Source of the DNA: Candidatus Methanophagales archaeon
Lineage (GTDB): Archaea > Halobacteriota > Syntropharchaeia > Alkanophagales > Methanospirareceae
NCBI GenBank assembly: GCA_030668065.1
Contig: DAOUUS010000110.1
Span: forward strand, 1 to 5,785
Reading direction: 5' to 3'
Length of the DNA stretch: 5,785 nucleotides
Part shown: one piece after another, positions 1 to 5,692 of the stretch
Layout: the number at the start of each line of letters is the position of its first letter
How positions within the stretch are numbered: position 1 is the stretch's first letter
Notes under the pieces: generated by a model
Seen by the model: only the letters and a program-made list of their open reading frames with translations
Told to the model about the DNA's origin: nothing
The model's database searches: none
Position numbers and translations under genes: made by a program

Positions 1-714
1 GTTCTTGCACACTATACAGTCATGCAAAAATTCCTCCAGTGCATCTAAGCTGTTCATCTGTGGCAGTGCATCCAGCTTTGCCTTCGCATCTCCCGCTATC
101 TTCTCCTTTTCCGCCGTCCTTTCTAGGTCCTTATCTTCCAGCGATAGCTCCAAAGTGGATAACGCATCAACGCCCATATCCGTCAGCCCCGCAGCTACAA
201 GGTTCTCTCCCGCGCCCCTCGCAATTATAATATCGCCGACATCCGCAAGCTTATTTGCACATATCGCGCAGGCTTCTCTTATCGTGATACCCTTACCTTC
301 CAGTGCCTTCATCTTCGCGCTGTCCGCTTGATCCCCTATATCTGCGTAGTTCTCGGTATAAACCTGGTTCGTGTAAGCGCCCGAACAATCCACCGCTATG
401 AGCAGCACACTTTCATTATCCATCTGCTTCAGTTTTATCAGTTCTATCGCTGCCCTTATCTCGCACGGCTTTGCCACAATTCCTACTTTCTCCTTTATCG
501 TCCAGCCCTTCACGAGATTCGCTGCGTTTACAACGAACGAAGGTGCGAAGATAGCGGATTCCGGCGACTCGATCTTATCCGGATCCTTTACCAGCATGTA
601 GGATACTGTCTTTCCCGCTCTATGTGGCATTACCAGACAATCCACGACTCCTTTCTCAAGTAGTCCCCTAAGCAAACCCTTTAAATCCGCTGGTTTCAGC
701 TCTGCCCCTTTCAT
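1..714 (-). CDS. F420 hydrogenase/dehydrogenase beta subunit (FrhB/FdhB-like), 3' end outside the window
   Basis: Only the first 238 residues are in the window; the frame is open to the left edge. The protein resembles the FrhB/FdhB family, flavin- and Fe-S-containing subunits that exchange electrons with coenzyme F420 in the cytoplasm. Visible hallmarks are KPCEIRAAIELIKL at residues 82-95 (Cys84), VDC at 108-110, the pair C149-x2-C152, and CIVC at 233-236 just before the edge, where this family usually starts a Cys-rich [4Fe-4S] site. The start ATG (712-714) overlaps the TGA of the upstream mvhD gene as ATGA, and GAGAGG lies 9 bases upstream, so translation is probably coupled. Together with MvhD this suggests an F420-linked module feeding a HdrA-type flavoprotein. 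The family assignment is firm. The exact role (F420H2 oxidation, F420 reduction, or another paralogue) is inferred, because these subunits have many paralogues in ANME-type archaea. Confidence 0.85.
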   Translation of the reverse strand, partial: MKGAELKPADLKGLLRGLLEKGVVDCLVMPHRAGKTVSYMLVKDPDKIESPESAIFAPSFVVNAANLVKGWTIKEKVGIVAKPCEIRAAIELIKLKQMDNESVLLIAVDCSGAYTNQVYTENYADIGDQADSAKMKALEGKGITIREACAICANKLADVGDIIIARGAGENLVAAGLTDMGVDALSTLELSLEDKDLERTAEKEKIAGDAKAKLDALPQMNSLDALEEFLHDCIVCKN

Positions 715-1154
715 AGCACCTTACCTCTCAATGGATTTGGTCCCTGTTTCTTTATGTCTTCCGTTATTGACTTCATCGTGTTCGCGAACTTTTCGCCCTC
801 CGATGCGCTTATCCAGTACGACTTAAACCTCTCGTCCAGCCCAAACTCCTTCAGGATAGTCCGTAACGCCGCTATCCTACGTCTGGCATAGAAGTTCCCC
901 TTTATATAATGACACTCCCCTGGATGACAGCCGCTAAAGAACACACCATCCGCTCCATTTAGTAACACCTTGAGCACAAACATCGGATCTAACCTCCCCG
1001 AACACATAAGCCGTATTATCCGGCTGTTTGGCGGGTATTTCTTACGTGACGTCCCTGCAAGATCTGCTGCCGCGTATGTACACCAATTACAGGTAAATCC
1101 AACTATTTTTGGCTCAAAATCTCCTTTCGCTTCTTCTCCCATTTGTCTCACCAT
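711..1154 (-). CDS. mvhD: MvhD/FlpD-family iron-sulfur subunit (delta subunit of methyl-viologen-reducing hydrogenase)
   Basis: This small [2Fe-2S] protein passes electrons between an electron-input module (hydrogenase, formate or F420 dehydrogenase) and HdrA of soluble heterodisulfide reductase. The 147 residues match the family closely: GFTCNWCTYAAADLAG at 19-34, a lone Cys51 in IRLMCSGR, CHPGECHY at 76-83, and the terminal signature WISASEGEKFA at 114-124. All five expected cysteines (22, 25, 51, 76, 81) are present. Two starts are possible. Met1 has little Shine-Dalgarno sequence, whereas Met5 (1140-1142) is preceded by GGTGAG at 1147-1152 and would give 143 residues starting MGEEAKGDFEPK, closer to typical homologues. 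A TATA-like box lies upstream, so this is probably the first gene of the operon. Its stop overlaps the start of the FrhB-like gene by 4 bases. No HdrA is visible; it may lie further left or elsewhere. Confidence 0.93.
   Translation of the reverse strand: MVRQMGEEAKGDFEPKIVGFTCNWCTYAAADLAGTSRKKYPPNSRIIRLMCSGRLDPMFVLKVLLNGADGVFFSGCHPGECHYIKGNFYARRRIAALRTILKEFGLDERFKSYWISASEGEKFANTMKSITEDIKKQGPNPLRGKVL
1147..1152 (-). promoter_or_regulatory. Probable ribosome binding site favouring the internal mvhD start
   Basis: GGTGAG on the minus strand lies 4 bases before the second in-frame ATG (1140-1142) of mvhD. It matches the archaeal GGTGA-type Shine-Dalgarno core, while nothing comparable sits at a good distance before the first ATG (1152-1154). 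It therefore argues for the shorter 143-residue product. The spacing is slightly short, so the choice is not certain. Confidence 0.45.
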
Positions 1155-1205
1155 TACCTATACAATATTTCTATAACTATCTATATCCTTGCTATTTCAA
1201 TCGCA

Positions 1206-1213
1206 TATATAAA
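1206..1213 (-). promoter_or_regulatory. Archaeal TATA box of the mvhD-frhB operon
   Basis: TTTATATA on the minus strand is preceded by an A-rich BRE-like stretch (GAAAAA). Transcription starting about 27 bases downstream (near 1183) would leave a leader of about 30-40 bases before mvhD, a normal archaeal arrangement. The surrounding 1155-1301 region is AT-rich and holds no gene that I can see. Confidence 0.5.
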
Positions 1214-1301
1214 TTTTTCTATATTTTCCTTGTGCGCATACTATCTATCACAATCTTTATACTTCTGCCGAGACCCATCAGATGCCCGCTAGCACCCACA
1301 T

Positions 1302-1633
1302 TTGATAGCGGAATCCCCCACGAGGTTACTTTTGATCAAATCCGATAGGTATCCTCTACCTCTTTCGCGGAAAGCAACTAGAGCGAAAAATAGAATTGTG
1401 GTGATCTTTGAGGGACGTGATTCCGCAGGAAAAGGCGGCACCATCAAACGCATCACTTATAGGCTCAACCCGCGCGTTGTCCGTGTAGTTGCGCTCTCAA
1501 CGCCAACCGAGAACGAAAGCAGCGATGAAAAACCCTGCGCATTCACGACCCGCGCCGCTGTTGGAAGCTGAGCACGATGGACCTGGAGGCGCGCGCTAGA
1601 CAGTTCAACCTTGTCCCGAAAGATTATCCATGA
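1302..1633 (+). pseudogene. ppk2: Decayed polyphosphate kinase 2 (PPK2) gene, internally deleted and frameshifted
   Basis: PPK2 enzymes phosphorylate nucleotides with polyphosphate, or the reverse. The first frame (from a TTG at 1302, without a convincing start) reads RIVVIFEGRDSAGKGG, then TIKRIT, LNPR and RVVALSTPTE. This is the PPK2 N-terminal core with Walker A Lys at 1431-1433. The homology stops at 1511. The text then jumps to SSDEK, and from about 1532 the match continues in another frame with LRIHDPRRCWKLSTMDLEARAR, split here as LRIHDPRRC (1535-1561) and WKLSTMDLEARAR (1562-1600). That is the conserved C-terminal block of the family. It ends at a TGA at 1631-1633. The segment expected between, which contains Walker B and the lid (typically D-R-S-W-Y-N-R), is missing, roughly 70 residues by comparison with remembered family members. 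The remnant cannot encode an active kinase. Its GC-rich codons (CGC, GCG) differ from the AT-rich flanks, which may mean it was acquired by transfer. Confidence 0.85.
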
Positions 1634-1636
1634 CGC

Positions 1637-1713
1637 AAAAAAAACAATAATCAATGAATTTCGCGTTCGCCTTAACACAGGGGCAGGGCATTCCAACTTA
1701 CTCTGTTGTTAAG
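1637..1713 (-). terminator. Probable terminator of the beta-helix gene
   Basis: Downstream of the minus-strand stop at 1720 there is a 7-bp inverted repeat (CTTAACA at 1671-1677 and TGTTAAG at 1707-1713, loop 29). It is followed in the direction of transcription by eight consecutive T (1644 to 1637 on the minus strand). Archaeal RNA polymerase terminates at oligo-T tracts, so the T-run is the stronger part of the evidence. The long loop makes the stem's role doubtful. Confidence 0.4.
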
Positions 1714-1719
1714 CGCATT

Positions 1720-3312
1720 TCACTCTAACCTGATCGCAGGAATCCAATCGTTGTATGTATTACCATTTGCATCAATGAATTCTGTACACGTTATTTTACC
1801 TTTCCCACCTTTTGCATCGAATTCACTTGCATGTATTATCTGAGGATAAGAACTGGTTCTAATAGAATAGTTGTAAGCGAGACCGGCAAGCATTACAAAA
1901 GAAGGAGAAATAGTAATATCGTGCCAATCTTCGTTGTAGCCGTTCCAATGCCCAGTGGCTATTATTCCGGACTCATTTGAAAACGCCACGTACTCACTAT
2001 GCCCACCGGTTCCCGCGCACGGATATGTGTACAGGTTATTGATGATAAGGTCTTGTGAAGGCGTAATTGTGCCGTTATGTATCCCCCCTATGCTTGGATA
2101 TGTACCAGAGCCTGTATCGAAAATGTTTTGTGTGTCCCAACCATTTTCGTGCATAAACGGTAAATAATCTTTTGCCGCCGTAGTCCCTGCAAGTACATAC
2201 GGTGTATTGCCAATACCGTCACCGTCTGTGCCATGCCCGGTGTAATCACTCCAGTAATTTCCGCCAATTTTGGATCCACCATCCCAGGCATTGTTGCCAC
2301 CCGAATCGAAACCGTCCTGAGTATCGCTATTTTTAAAGTTGTTGTGATATATCTCATTCTTGTTTGCAGCAGAAATTGCTGCAATGCCATAGCCCACTCC
2401 GGCAGAACCAGACTCAATGTTACCGTAGCCACCCGTACCTTTGTACACACCTGAAACGGTGTTATCGAATATTATGTTGTTCTCAGATGAATCTATACAA
2501 ATACCATAACCTGTTCCACCTGTGCCGCCATAGCCCCGTGGCTCGTCAGGCAATATTACTGGCCTATACCAACCTGTTGCACAGCCACCGGTACCACCCG
2601 CAATACTTGAAATTGTATTACCGGTTATGATATTAGCCTTTCCGGATTTAAGGTGTAGCCCGTAGCCATATCCGCCCGTTCCGCCATGACCAGAGGCCCA
2701 TCCACCCGAAAAGGTGTTATTACCGCCGGTACCGCCCGTAACGCTTGAAATGATATTGCGGGATATGCGATTATTTGTTCCCGAATTCAGATAGATACCA
2801 CAGCTATATCCGCCAATTTCGGTATATATACTAGATGAGTTTCTACCTGCAACCCCTTCCAGAGTTCTAATTGCATTATCCGTTATAATGCCACCATTTC
2901 CCGTTTGTTCAATTCCAATTTCGCCATTCTGCACTGTGAAACCGTTAAAAGTTACATTGTCCGAAGTAATAGCGACTACAATTCCCGTTCCCGGCCCATC
3001 AATAAAGGTTCTGCTTCTGCCGTCCCGAGATTCTAGTATCAACGGTTTGTTAATGACTATATGCTCGTCATATTCACCGTACCAAACTTGTATTGTGTCG
3101 TTGGCACCAGATGCGTGTATTGCGTCCTGGATATTCCAATAATCTGCACCTGTCGTATGTCCAACTGTTATAGTTCCCGCGTTGCTTACAGGGCTTAGTG
3201 CCAGCAGCGCTAATAAAACAATAAACAGGCCTGTTACAGTTTTTGCGTTGCGCCCTAATAAAAACTTTTTTACTATTCTGATTTTGTCATATCCCCTATT
3301 ATATTTTACCAT
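1720..3312 (-). CDS. Secreted parallel beta-helix (NosD-like/PbH1) surface protein with Gly-rich loops
   Basis: The product is probably an extracellular or S-layer-associated protein of 530 residues; no enzymatic role can be assigned. From the preferred Met, residues 22-46 form a signal peptide (hydrophobic GLFIVLLALLALSPVSNAG). Residues about 48-335 form a right-handed beta-helix, opening with the usual WNIQDAIHASGANDTIQVWYGEY. Three or four coils carry long GGTGG-rich loops. A NosD-type closure follows: GNYWSDYTGHGTDGDGIGN at about 351-369. Residues about 405-530 are a separate beta-rich module ending in DWIPAIRLE, seen at the end of many archaeal surface proteins. Seven N-x-S/T sequons suggest N-glycosylation. 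There is no C-terminal membrane anchor. I chose ATG at 3310-3312 because GGAGAG lies 9 bases upstream and the signal peptide then starts correctly. The frame extends to another ATG at 3369 (549 residues) without a good binding site. Confidence 0.85.
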   Translation of the reverse strand: MVKYNRGYDKIRIVKKFLLGRNAKTVTGLFIVLLALLALSPVSNAGTITVGHTTGADYWNIQDAIHASGANDTIQVWYGEYDEHIVINKPLILESRDGRSRTFIDGPGTGIVVAITSDNVTFNGFTVQNGEIGIEQTGNGGIITDNAIRTLEGVAGRNSSSIYTEIGGYSCGIYLNSGTNNRISRNIISSVTGGTGGNNTFSGGWASGHGGTGGYGYGLHLKSGKANIITGNTISSIAGGTGGCATGWYRPVILPDEPRGYGGTGGTGYGICIDSSENNIIFDNTVSGVYKGTGGYGNIESGSAGVGYGIAAISAANKNEIYHNNFKNSDTQDGFDSGGNNAWDGGSKIGGNYWSDYTGHGTDGDGIGNTPYVLAGTTAAKDYLPFMHENGWDTQNIFDTGSGTYPSIGGIHNGTITPSQDLIINNLYTYPCAGTGGHSEYVAFSNESGIIATGHWNGYNEDWHDITISPSFVMLAGLAYNYSIRTSSYPQIIHASEFDAKGGKGKITCTEFIDANGNTYNDWIPAIRLE

Positions 3313-3321
3313 CTCTTTTCG

Positions 3322-3327
3322 CTCTCC
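3322..3327 (-). promoter_or_regulatory. Ribosome binding site deciding the start of the beta-helix gene
   Basis: GGAGAG on the minus strand, 9 bases before ATG 3310-3312, is a good Shine-Dalgarno match. It lies inside the longer reading frame, so it favours the shorter product whose N-terminus (MVKYNRGYDKIRIVKK followed by a hydrophobic segment) is a conventional signal peptide. Confidence 0.5.
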
Positions 3328-3417
3328 TATCCAGGTCACATCTTCCGTACTTAAATCCGGTGCCGGCATTTATGCGCAGGGCATTCAACGCCTCATGTTC
3401 GTCTATAAAAGGCTAAG

Positions 3418-3425
3418 TATTTAAA
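3418..3425 (-). promoter_or_regulatory. Archaeal TATA box of the beta-helix gene
   Basis: TTTAAATA on the minus strand follows an A-rich BRE-like sequence (CAAAAACTT). A start site about 25 bases downstream falls near 3396-3398, giving a leader of about 85 bases. A second TATA-like sequence, CTTTTATAG, lies at 3403-3411 and would start nearer 3380. Either could serve, and the sequence alone does not choose between them. Confidence 0.45.
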
Positions 3426-3440
3426 AAGTTTTTGGTTCGT

Positions 3441-3454
3441 TGTAGCTCACTACA
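3441..3454 (+). repeat. Small perfect hairpin TGTAG-CTCA-CTACA
   Basis: There is a 5-bp stem with a 4-base loop 12 bases before the solo copy of the 90-bp repeat. IS200/IS605 elements carry subterminal hairpins recognised by TnpA, so this could be a fossil end, but a stem of this size also arises by chance. No equivalent hairpin sits at the same distance before the second repeat copy, which weakens the idea. Confidence 0.25.
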
Positions 3455-3466
3455 GATACTGTACCC

Positions 3467-3555
3467 GTGGTTGTGATAGATGAAACGAAGGAAAAAACGC
3501 ACAATAGCAGTGTACATAACGCGTTATAACAAACTTTTTGGGGGAGCATCAAAAA
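3467..3555 (+). repeat. Diverged direct repeat, copy 1 (solo copy in debris region)
   Basis: This stretch aligns end to end with 5683-5772. Both begin GTGGTTGTGATA, share ACGCAC in the middle and the identical block TATAACAAACTTTTTGG, and end GCATCAAAAA. The lengths are 89 and 90 bases with only small indels. Copy 2 lies at the 3' end of the tnpA gene, so copy 1 is probably the 3' remnant of a second, mostly lost element. Read as protein, parts of both copies give PVVVI and YNKLFGG, but in copy 1 these lie in different frames. Confidence 0.7.
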
Positions 3556-3597
3556 ACAAGAAATTCAAGAAGTGTTGCATTTCAAAGAATGATGGTT

Positions 3598-3744
3598 TTA
3601 AGAATATTCACCTGCTACGTACGGCGGTGGTTTGAAGCGGAACAACTCTTCTAATTTCAATTCTAAAGCGTCAATAGCTTCGCCAAATGTCTTATCAATC
3701 ACTTCTGGAGAAAATGTTGCAACATCTCTGAAAAATACCACTTA
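3598..3744 (-). pseudogene. Short unrecognised coding remnant (C-terminal fragment or very small gene)
   Basis: On the minus strand, 47 codons are open between stops at 3742-3744 and 3598-3600. They read like genuine protein: FFRDVATFSPEVIDKTFGEA and IDALELKLEELFRFKPPPY, ending VAGEYS. There is no ATG. A GTG at 3739-3741 could start it, with only a weak AGGT close upstream. A neighbouring frame ends 9 bases upstream with FVNAFSKSVFDEIGLDEHKKLS and a stop at 3751-3753, which may be another piece of the same broken gene before a frameshift. I do not recognise the family. It could equally be a real small protein, and the coding nature itself is a judgement from composition. Confidence 0.35.
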
Positions 3745-3820
3745 CCTTAACTAGCTCAGCTTTTTATGTTCATCTAATCCTATTTCATCAAAAACACTTT
3801 TAGAAAAAGCGTTTACAAAA

Positions 3821-3828
3821 TATTTAAG
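3821..3828 (+). promoter_or_regulatory. Archaeal TATA box of the 403-residue gene
   Basis: TATTTAAG is preceded by the A-rich BRE-like ACAAAA. It lies about 40 bases before ATG 3866, which predicts a start near 3851 and a leader of about 15 bases. The leader contains AAAGGATG (3853-3860), a plausible short Shine-Dalgarno sequence 5 bases before the start codon. Confidence 0.5.
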
Positions 3829-3865
3829 AAAAATTAAACGCCATACCGTATTAAAGGATGATTGT

Positions 3866-5077
3866 ATGAGTAAGAGGAAAGGGAAGAAAGGGAAGAAGAA
3901 GATAAAAGGTAAGCGGGAAGAGCCAATTGTGAAAGCAGAAGAGAATGAGGTGCGAGAGGAGTATGGTACCACTACCGGAATGCCCGAAGGTATAGATGCA
4001 TGGTGGGCCGATTTTGAGAAGTTAGAAGTGGATGGTAAATTGGATTTGCTTTATAACACATTTGCACGTGAAGAGGAGGAAGAGTTCTGGGAAGATTTGT
4101 TTGATGCTGTGGATAATGTCGTTAATATTTTAGCCTCGAAAAGCCGGGTAGAAGAAGGGATAAAGTTATTGGAGACCCTAAAAGAGCAAAGACCGGTACA
4201 GTATATGGCGGATTATCAGTACTATGACTACTACCTGCTACATTATTATGCCCCGCATGGTGAAAAGGCGCGAATGAACGAGATAATCAAGCATTTTTTG
4301 GGAGACCCTGAGAAAGGGGTAGACCATATCGCAGTAGCTTTAGACATTTTCAGATTATACGGCATGGCAGAGGAGACATCGGAATTAAGTCGAAAGGCAT
4401 ATAAAAAACTGAAAAAATCAGAGGGAATCATGTCGTGGGGGATTGACGAACTGAATCAAAGAGCTGTTTTTTGTGCTATTCGAGAGTATATTACTTCACC
4501 GAACTATGGAGAGGAAGAGGCAGAAAGGGCTTTTTTAACAGATTTAAAAGGGCTGGACGTTTGGGAAGAAGAACCAGCGGCTTTAGACGATGAACAGCTA
4601 CAAAATACGGTGAAGACTTTACGCGGTGAGATAAGAAGAGATTGGAAACGGGAAGACTTTTTGATCTCTAATCCGAATTATGAGGATAACGTTTATTTAT
4701 TTGTTATCGAGTTTATCAGGCATTTGCATATCGAGAAGTCGTTAGAATGGGTAACCGGGGATTTGTTCTTTGAGTTGGTTATGAAATACTTTGGCGAGAT
4801 AGAGGAGAGAAGTGGTGGATTCTATTTTAGTTATTCGAAGGAATCTTTAGATGCGTATCTGGGAAGTTATTTCGGTTTCCTTTCTCTTAACGATGCAAAA
4901 GGGATGGCGGGTTTGAAAGCACATGAGTTTTTCTCTTCGTTTATGCATCAGAAAGGTATTATTACAGATAAGGAGTTAAGAAAAATAGAAAGAGTGATAG
5001 AAGAGTTAAACGTACCTGGAAGAAAATTTTATGAAAGAAATACATGGAAGTACAGGTTTTTGGAGGCGTGGAAATGA
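3866..5077 (+). CDS. Hypothetical soluble, mostly helical protein with a Lys-rich N-terminus
   Basis: I do not recognise this 403-residue protein. The first 18 residues are strongly basic (MSKRKGKKGKKKIKGKR) and probably disordered; they could bind nucleic acid or the ribosome. Residues 19-40 are a linker. From about 43 to the end the sequence alternates amphipathic, acidic and aromatic-rich helices (for example FEKLEVDGKLDLLYNTFA, EEGIKLLETLKEQRP, YQYYDYYLLHYY, VALDIFRLYGMAEETSELS), which is compatible with a TPR-like or other alpha-solenoid scaffold. There is no signal peptide, membrane segment, Cys cluster or nucleotide-binding motif. Only one Cys (203) is present. It has its own promoter and ribosome binding site and is not in an operon. 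Codon use is AT-leaning compared with the mvhD operon. It sits between IS-like debris and a transposase, so it may be accessory. The frame is long and clean, so the gene is very probably real. Confidence 0.85.
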   Translation: MSKRKGKKGKKKIKGKREEPIVKAEENEVREEYGTTTGMPEGIDAWWADFEKLEVDGKLDLLYNTFAREEEEEFWEDLFDAVDNVVNILASKSRVEEGIKLLETLKEQRPVQYMADYQYYDYYLLHYYAPHGEKARMNEIIKHFLGDPEKGVDHIAVALDIFRLYGMAEETSELSRKAYKKLKKSEGIMSWGIDELNQRAVFCAIREYITSPNYGEEEAERAFLTDLKGLDVWEEEPAALDDEQLQNTVKTLRGEIRRDWKREDFLISNPNYEDNVYLFVIEFIRHLHIEKSLEWVTGDLFFELVMKYFGEIEERSGGFYFSYSKESLDAYLGSYFGFLSLNDAKGMAGLKAHEFFSSFMHQKGIITDKELRKIERVIEELNVPGRKFYERNTWKYRFLEAWK

Positions 5078-5083
5078 TGTGGT

Positions 5084-5147
5084 ATTCTCTTCTCTCCTTG
5101 TCCCTTTTGGAAAGTTCCTCGGGACGAATTTCTTCTTTTCTGGTTTT
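5084..5147 (+). terminator. T-rich tracts downstream of the 403-residue gene, possible terminator
   Basis: Just after the stop at 5077 come pyrimidine-rich stretches (TTCTCTTCTCTCC at 5084-5096 and TTTCTTCTTTTC at 5129-5140). Archaeal termination uses such T-rich tracts without a required hairpin. No strong stem is visible. The rest of the gap, 5148-5291, holds no gene that I can support. Confidence 0.3.
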
Positions 5148-5291
5148 AACGGATATTACGAATTTTCGATAAAAAAAATGCCCTATTTCTTTTGTATGAG
5201 CGTGTTTTCGCGATCTCACCGAGCTTTTTCCTTTATTTTACAAATGGAGATGTGGTATCAAATATTTTCGACCGGAAAGGCAGCAGAAAAG

Positions 5292-5300
5292 CTTTTATAC
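5292..5300 (+). promoter_or_regulatory. TATA-like box in front of the transposase gene
   Basis: CTTTTATAC is preceded by a purine-rich BRE-like AGAAAAG. The predicted start is near 5322, about 14 bases before ATG 5336. GTGAAGTGAC directly before the ATG is the only candidate ribosome binding sequence. The remnant may therefore still be transcribed. Confidence 0.4.
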
Positions 5301-5335
5301 CGATTTGACCTTTTTAATTGTTACCGTGAAGTGAC

Positions 5336-5692
5336 ATGGGAGAACTGGAGGAGAAGAGGGAAAGGGTAACAAGGCATGAACTCAGGCATGACAGGCATAC
5401 GGTTTCGCTACTGTTTATCAAATACCCGCCGAAGTATTCGGTTAGCTGGATAGCGAATCGGATAAAAGGGCGGAGTAGCAAAATGTTGAGGGATAGATTC
5501 CCGCAGCTTAAGGAGTGGTGCCCGGGGCATTTGTGGGCACCAAGTTGTTACCATGGCTCAGTAGGACATGGATGGGAAGTGGTAGAGAAGTATATATCGG
5601 GGCAGAAGGGTTACGATAAGATAGAGGCGGCGCGAGGGGAGAGAGAGAGAGAGGAGAAGGAGAAAAAACGGGGGTTATGCCGGTGGTTGTGA
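5336..5692 (+). CDS. tnpA: IS200/IS605-family transposase TnpA with the HUH segment deleted
   Basis: TnpA of this family is a Y1 single-strand transposase that cuts and rejoins hairpin-flanked ssDNA. The 118-residue product keeps the N-terminal strand HELRHDRHTVSLL (14-26), then continues at once with FIKYPPKYSVSWIANRIKG (27-45), SSKMLRDRFPQLKEW, GHLWAPS (64-70), the GS-GHGWEVV turn, and Y86-x3-Q90 (EKYISGQKG), where the nucleophilic Tyr and a metal-ligand Gln lie. In normal family members about 50 residues separate SLL from the FIKYPP strand, and they contain the H-x-H metal site. Here they are missing in frame (junction near 5413/5414), so the protein should be inactive. The last 20 residues are a charged Glu/Arg/Lys run from a GA-rich tract, ending in RGLCRWL. 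Full-length relatives are about 130-150 residues. The family assignment is firm. Confidence 0.85.
   Translation: MGELEEKRERVTRHELRHDRHTVSLLFIKYPPKYSVSWIANRIKGRSSKMLRDRFPQLKEWCPGHLWAPSCYHGSVGHGWEVVEKYISGQKGYDKIEAARGEREREEKEKKRGLCRWL
5639..5652 (+). repeat. GA dinucleotide run (GA)7 near the end of tnpA
   Basis: Seven consecutive GA units lie within a wider purine tract (about 5634-5675). They encode the Arg/Glu-rich tail of the transposase remnant (GEREREE). The tract is slippage-prone and may have altered the natural C-terminus and the relation to the overlapping small ORF. Confidence 0.7.

Larger units (their letters stand above)
3426..3865. other. Gene-poor debris region between the beta-helix gene and the orphan gene
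   Basis: These 440 bases between two diverging promoters hold no complete gene. They contain a small hairpin (3441-3454), one copy of the 90-bp repeat also found beside the transposase (3467-3555), a short open minus-strand remnant (3598-3744), and a second possible minus-strand remnant ending in DEHKKLS at 3751. They end with the promoter of the 403-residue gene. The mixture looks like leftovers of a former IS200/IS605-type insertion and of at least one broken host gene. Confidence 0.5.

Noticed and set aside
5..663. Plus-strand open frames opposite the left-hand operon
   Set aside because: They are Ser/Pro-rich antisense shadows of the FrhB-like gene, whose minus-strand translation has clear family motifs; they lack binding sites and recognisable motifs.
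1457..1696. Minus-strand open frame across the ppk2 remnant
   Set aside because: The plus strand carries the recognisable PPK2 blocks; the opposite frame has no motif and is explained by GC-rich codons.
2400..2780. Recurrent CCACCxGTxCCxCC motifs at irregular spacing, like a CRISPR or satellite array
   Set aside because: They encode the GGTGG loops of the beta-helix protein on the minus strand; spacing and sequence follow the protein repeat and there are no spacers of constant length.
5076..5258. 10-bp direct repeat GATGTGGTAT at 5076-5085 and 5249-5258
   Set aside because: It is too short to mean an insertion footprint, and IS200/IS605 elements do not make target duplications; it is likely chance.
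5031..5369. Open plus-strand frame across the gap between the 403-residue gene and tnpA
   Set aside because: It starts inside the preceding gene in another frame, is rich in Phe and Cys from T-rich non-coding DNA, and runs into the start of tnpA out of frame.
5516..5542. 8-bp perfect hairpin TGGTGCCC / GGGCACCA with an 11-base loop inside tnpA
   Set aside because: It lies in the codons for the conserved W-x-x-GHLWAPS motif, so the match follows from the protein sequence, and it is not at an element end where a TnpA-recognised hairpin would be expected.
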